Below the pieces are notes generated by a model, which did no database searches, was not told the origin of the DNA, and saw only the letters and a list, made by a program, of their open reading frames with translations. Below, piece by piece: positions 61,859 through 64,000 of a stretch of 64,000 nt of DNA (position 1 is its first letter; each line of letters starts with the position of its first letter). This stretch comes from Candidatus Planktophila vernalis (GTDB taxonomy: Bacteria; Actinomycetota; Actinomycetes; Nanopelagicales; Nanopelagicaceae): assembly GCF_002288185.1 (NCBI RefSeq), contig NZ_CP016776.1:992001-1056000 (forward strand). The letters run 5' to 3'. The position numbers and the translations under genes were made by a program.

Positions 61859-63144
61859 TAGCTACCGTGCTCCCAAGAGTTCAAGTACATATCTTGTGCT
61901 GGAGTAAGTGTGTCAATGAGACCGCCCATGCTCTTCAACTTCAAGCTAGCAACTTCCTTATCGATATATGTAGGAACGTTGTGAACGCCTGGCTTCAAGT
62001 TCTTAGCTTCCTTAACAAGGTATTCAGCAGTTAAAGCTTGATCAGAAAATGACATATCCATAACTGATGCTGGGTGACCCTCTGCTGCGCCTAAGTTAAC
62101 AAGGCGACCCTCTGCGATGAGAAGTAAACGGCGACCATCAGCCATTACATATTCATCAGTTTGGTGGCGCATCTTTGCATTCTTTTTCGCTGCATGCTGT
62201 TCTAGCCAAGCAACGTCGATTTCAATATCAAAGTGGCCTGAGTTAGCCATAATTGCGCCATCCTTCATTACTGCAAAGTGCTCATCGCGCAATACATCGC
62301 GGTTGCCTGTAACAGTAATGAAAACATCGCCAAGCTTTGCCGCATCTGCCATTGGCATAACGCGGAAGCCCTGCATCATTGCATCTAATGCCTTAGTTGG
62401 ATCGATTTCAGTAATGATTACGTCAGCGCCCATTCCCTTGGCGCGCTCTGCAACACCCTTACCGCAGTAACCAAATCCAGCAACAACAAGAATGCGTCCT
62501 GCTAGAAGGAAGTTAGTTGCGCGAAATACTGCATCCAGAGTTGATTGACCTGTTCCATAACGGTTATCAAACATGTGCTTTGTGTCTGTGTCATTCACAG
62601 CAATCATTGGGAACTGAAGTGCTCCATCTTTTGCCATCTGGTTCAGACGGATAACTCCTGTTGTGGTTTCTTCGCAGCCACCAGCAATATTTGGAATTAA
62701 CTCTTTACGTGTTGTGTGAAGAGTGTTGACGAGGTCGCAACCATCATCGAAAACTTGGTGTGGTTCGATATCAAGAGAAGCATTGATGTGCTTGTAGTAG
62801 CCATCACGATCAACAGCGTTGCGAGCAAAAACTGAGATTCCGTACTCATGGACCAAAGCTGCTGCAGTGTCATCTTGAGTTGAAAGTGGATTTGATGCAC
62901 AGAGAGCGATATCAGCGCCGCCAGCTTTTAGCACGCGCATCAAGACAGCTGTCTCAGTTGTTACGTGCATACATGCAGAGATGCGAACACCGGCAAAAGG
63001 TTGTGACTTTTCAAAACGTGCACGGATTTGAGAAAGAACAGGCATATTGCGCTCTGCCCATTCAATGCGCATGCGTCCTTGTGCAGCAAGAGATGCATCT
63101 GCAATATCGTGCTTTGGAAGAGTAGAAGTTACAGGTACGTTCAC
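61858..63144 (-). CDS. ahcY: Adenosylhomocysteinase, short type
   Basis: 428 residues. NAD motif VAGFGYCGKG (GFGYCGKG at 223-230), NDTDTKHMFDNRYG and the substrate NSGHFDIEIDV segment. It splits SAH to adenosine and homocysteine in the methyl cycle. It ends IDTLTPAQDMYLNSWEHG, the ending of the ~420-residue archaeal/thermophile type, and lacks the ~40-residue insertion and KPDHYRY tail of the ~480-residue actinobacterial form. GTG start with AAGGAG 8 nt upstream. Confidence 0.95.
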   Translation of the reverse strand: MNVPVTSTLPKHDIADASLAAQGRMRIEWAERNMPVLSQIRARFEKSQPFAGVRISACMHVTTETAVLMRVLKAGGADIALCASNPLSTQDDTAAALVHEYGISVFARNAVDRDGYYKHINASLDIEPHQVFDDGCDLVNTLHTTRKELIPNIAGGCEETTTGVIRLNQMAKDGALQFPMIAVNDTDTKHMFDNRYGTGQSTLDAVFRATNFLLAGRILVVAGFGYCGKGVAERAKGMGADVIITEIDPTKALDAMMQGFRVMPMADAAKLGDVFITVTGNRDVLRDEHFAVMKDGAIMANSGHFDIEIDVAWLEQHAAKKNAKMRHQTDEYVMADGRRLLLIAEGRLVNLGAAEGHPASVMDMSFSDQALTAEYLVKEAKNLKPGVHNVPTYIDKEVASLKLKSMGGLIDTLTPAQDMYLNSWEHGS

Positions 63145-63223
63145 GAAAAGCTCCTTTTATCGACTGCGGTCAGGAGCCTAGGTTACTGCCCCCACGCCTA
63201 AAGCGAGTCATGAAGGCGCGCAC

Positions 63224-64000
63224 CTAGCCACGAATAAGGGCGAGAACCTCGTCACGTAGTGCGTTCATACGCTCTGGCTCCCTGGCCTCAACGTTAAGTC
63301 TTAGTAGTGGCTCTGTATTAGAGGGGCGCAGATTAAACCACCATGTGTCCCCATTAACCGTGAGTCCATCAAGATGATCAGTTGTCACCCCGGGCATTGA
63401 GCTAAATGTGGCTTCCACCAATGCAGTTGCTGCAGCTGTATCGGCAACTTTTGAATTGATTTCACCACTAAGGCAATATCGCTGATACGGCTTTAAAATC
63501 TGCGACATCGATTTATCTGACTCCCCCAAAGCTGCAATCGCATGAAGTGCTGCAAGTGCTCCAGAATCTGCTCTCCAGAAATCATCAAAGTAAAAGTGCC
63601 CTGAGTGCTCTCCGCCAAAGATCGCTTTACTCTCCGCCATCATTTTCTTAATATAAGAATGACCAACTCGAGAGCGAAGTCCAACGCCACCATTTTCTTC
63701 AATGACTTCTAATACAGCCCTTGATGAGATTAAATTATAAATAATCTTCGCTCCAGGATTTTTCTTGAGCTCACGCTGTGCAATCAATGATGTTAAGTCG
63801 GATGGATTAACTGCATTTGCTTTCTCATCAACTAAAAAGCATCGATCAGCATCGCCATCAAAAGCTAAGCCCAAATCCGCTCCATGTTCCAAAACTGCCT
63901 TTTGAAGATCTCTCAAATTCTTTTCATCTATTGGATTTGCCTCATGATTTGGAAAAGTTCCATCAAGTTCAAAGTACATCGGGATTAATTCACAGTTAAG
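63224..64000 (-). CDS. manB: Phosphomannomutase/phosphoglucomutase, C-terminal part
   Basis: 259 codons open to the right edge, so the N-terminal half with the active serine is outside. Visible are YFELDGTFPNHEANP, the metal loop DGDADR, the GGEHSGH substrate loop and the phosphate-binding RPSNTEPLLR. It interconverts mannose-1- and mannose-6-phosphate for cell-wall glycans. manB lies near sahH-mtrAB in mycobacteria too. The 79-nt gap before ahcY contains no clear riboswitch. Confidence 0.94.
   Translation of the reverse strand, partial: LNCELIPMYFELDGTFPNHEANPIDEKNLRDLQKAVLEHGADLGLAFDGDADRCFLVDEKANAVNPSDLTSLIAQRELKKNPGAKIIYNLISSRAVLEVIEENGGVGLRSRVGHSYIKKMMAESKAIFGGEHSGHFYFDDFWRADSGALAALHAIAALGESDKSMSQILKPYQRYCLSGEINSKVADTAAATALVEATFSSMPGVTTDHLDGLTVNGDTWWFNLRPSNTEPLLRLNVEAREPERMNALRDEVLALIRG

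Noticed and set aside
63145-63223. SAH riboswitch before ahcY
   Set aside because: A GC-rich stretch with GGGGGCAG..GGCTCC looked suggestive, but I could not build the conserved stem-loops of known SAH riboswitches.

Overview
The window is a stretch of chromosome from a free-living actinobacterium with modest GC (mid-40s percent judged by eye). Evidence for Actinobacteria: a WhiB1-type protein, MtrA/MtrB, PdtaS, a clpX-clpP2-clpP1-tig cluster, a valS-folC-DUF4233-ndk-mreBCD-pbp2 cluster, an Rv3235-like protein, DUF6912, and the sahH-mtrAB-comF-secA neighbourhood known from mycobacteria. Low GC, very tight spacing and many stop/start overlaps fit a streamlined freshwater lineage such as the acI / Nanopelagicales group (Planktophila-like). 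This placement is inference. I see no CRISPR array, insertion sequence, prophage or rRNA.

Layout. 1-10.2 kb: cell-shape operon (mrdA, mreDCB), ndk, folC, valS, clpX, clpP2 and clpP1, all leftward. 10.3-18.4 kb: tig, tRNA-Pro and tRNA-Gly, a proline-free collagen-like secreted protein, a small secreted protein, rpiB, trmB, pepN and an HNH nuclease. 18.5-24.4 kb: a truncated MscS-like channel, glbO, an MFS carrier, an alpha-glucosidase, a thioesterase and ettA. 24.4-28.8 kb: tRNA-Arg and the phosphate uptake genes pstC-A-B, then pstS with its own regulatory region. 28.9-32.7 kb: orn, tRNA-His, ppa, a secreted nuclease, tRNA-Lys with a degenerate copy of its 3' end 881 bp downstream, and small accessory genes. 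32.7-41.1 kb: esterase-like hydrolase, TauE/SafE-ArsC-aquaporin genes, FKBP lipoprotein, argG, two methyltransferases and a two-component system. 41.2-49.9 kb: a second alpha-glucosidase, a short ribosome hibernation factor, sulfur-amino-acid PLP enzymes, an FAD oxidoreductase and a LacI regulator. 49.9-55.6 kb: a DNA glycosylase, msrAB, tRNA-Arg, whiB1, pdtaS and CpaE/CpaB-like genes. 55.7-64 kb: an Rv3235-like gene, secA, comF, mtrBA, ahcY and manB (cut by the edge).

How the genes work together. Most genes are housekeeping: envelope growth, protein quality control and export, phosphate uptake, alpha-glucoside use, oxidative repair (msrAB, glbO) and one-carbon/sulfur metabolism. Regulation is visible in the sequence. 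Direct 11-nt repeats of PhoP-box type lie before pstC and pstS. A ClgR-like site lies before clpP1. Repeated CTGCAAA boxes lie between the LacI gene and its divergent neighbour. About nineteen genes without a Shine-Dalgarno sequence have a TANNNT hexamer ending exactly 6-7 nt before the start codon, which points to widespread leaderless mRNAs. I used this spacing to choose several starts.

I did not find a clear new multi-gene system. The best leads are the tRNA-Lys duplication, the leaderless promoter pattern, the pruned sahH-secA locus with a relocated short HPF, the layered pst control region, and the orphan CpaE/SAF pair with a degenerate P-loop.
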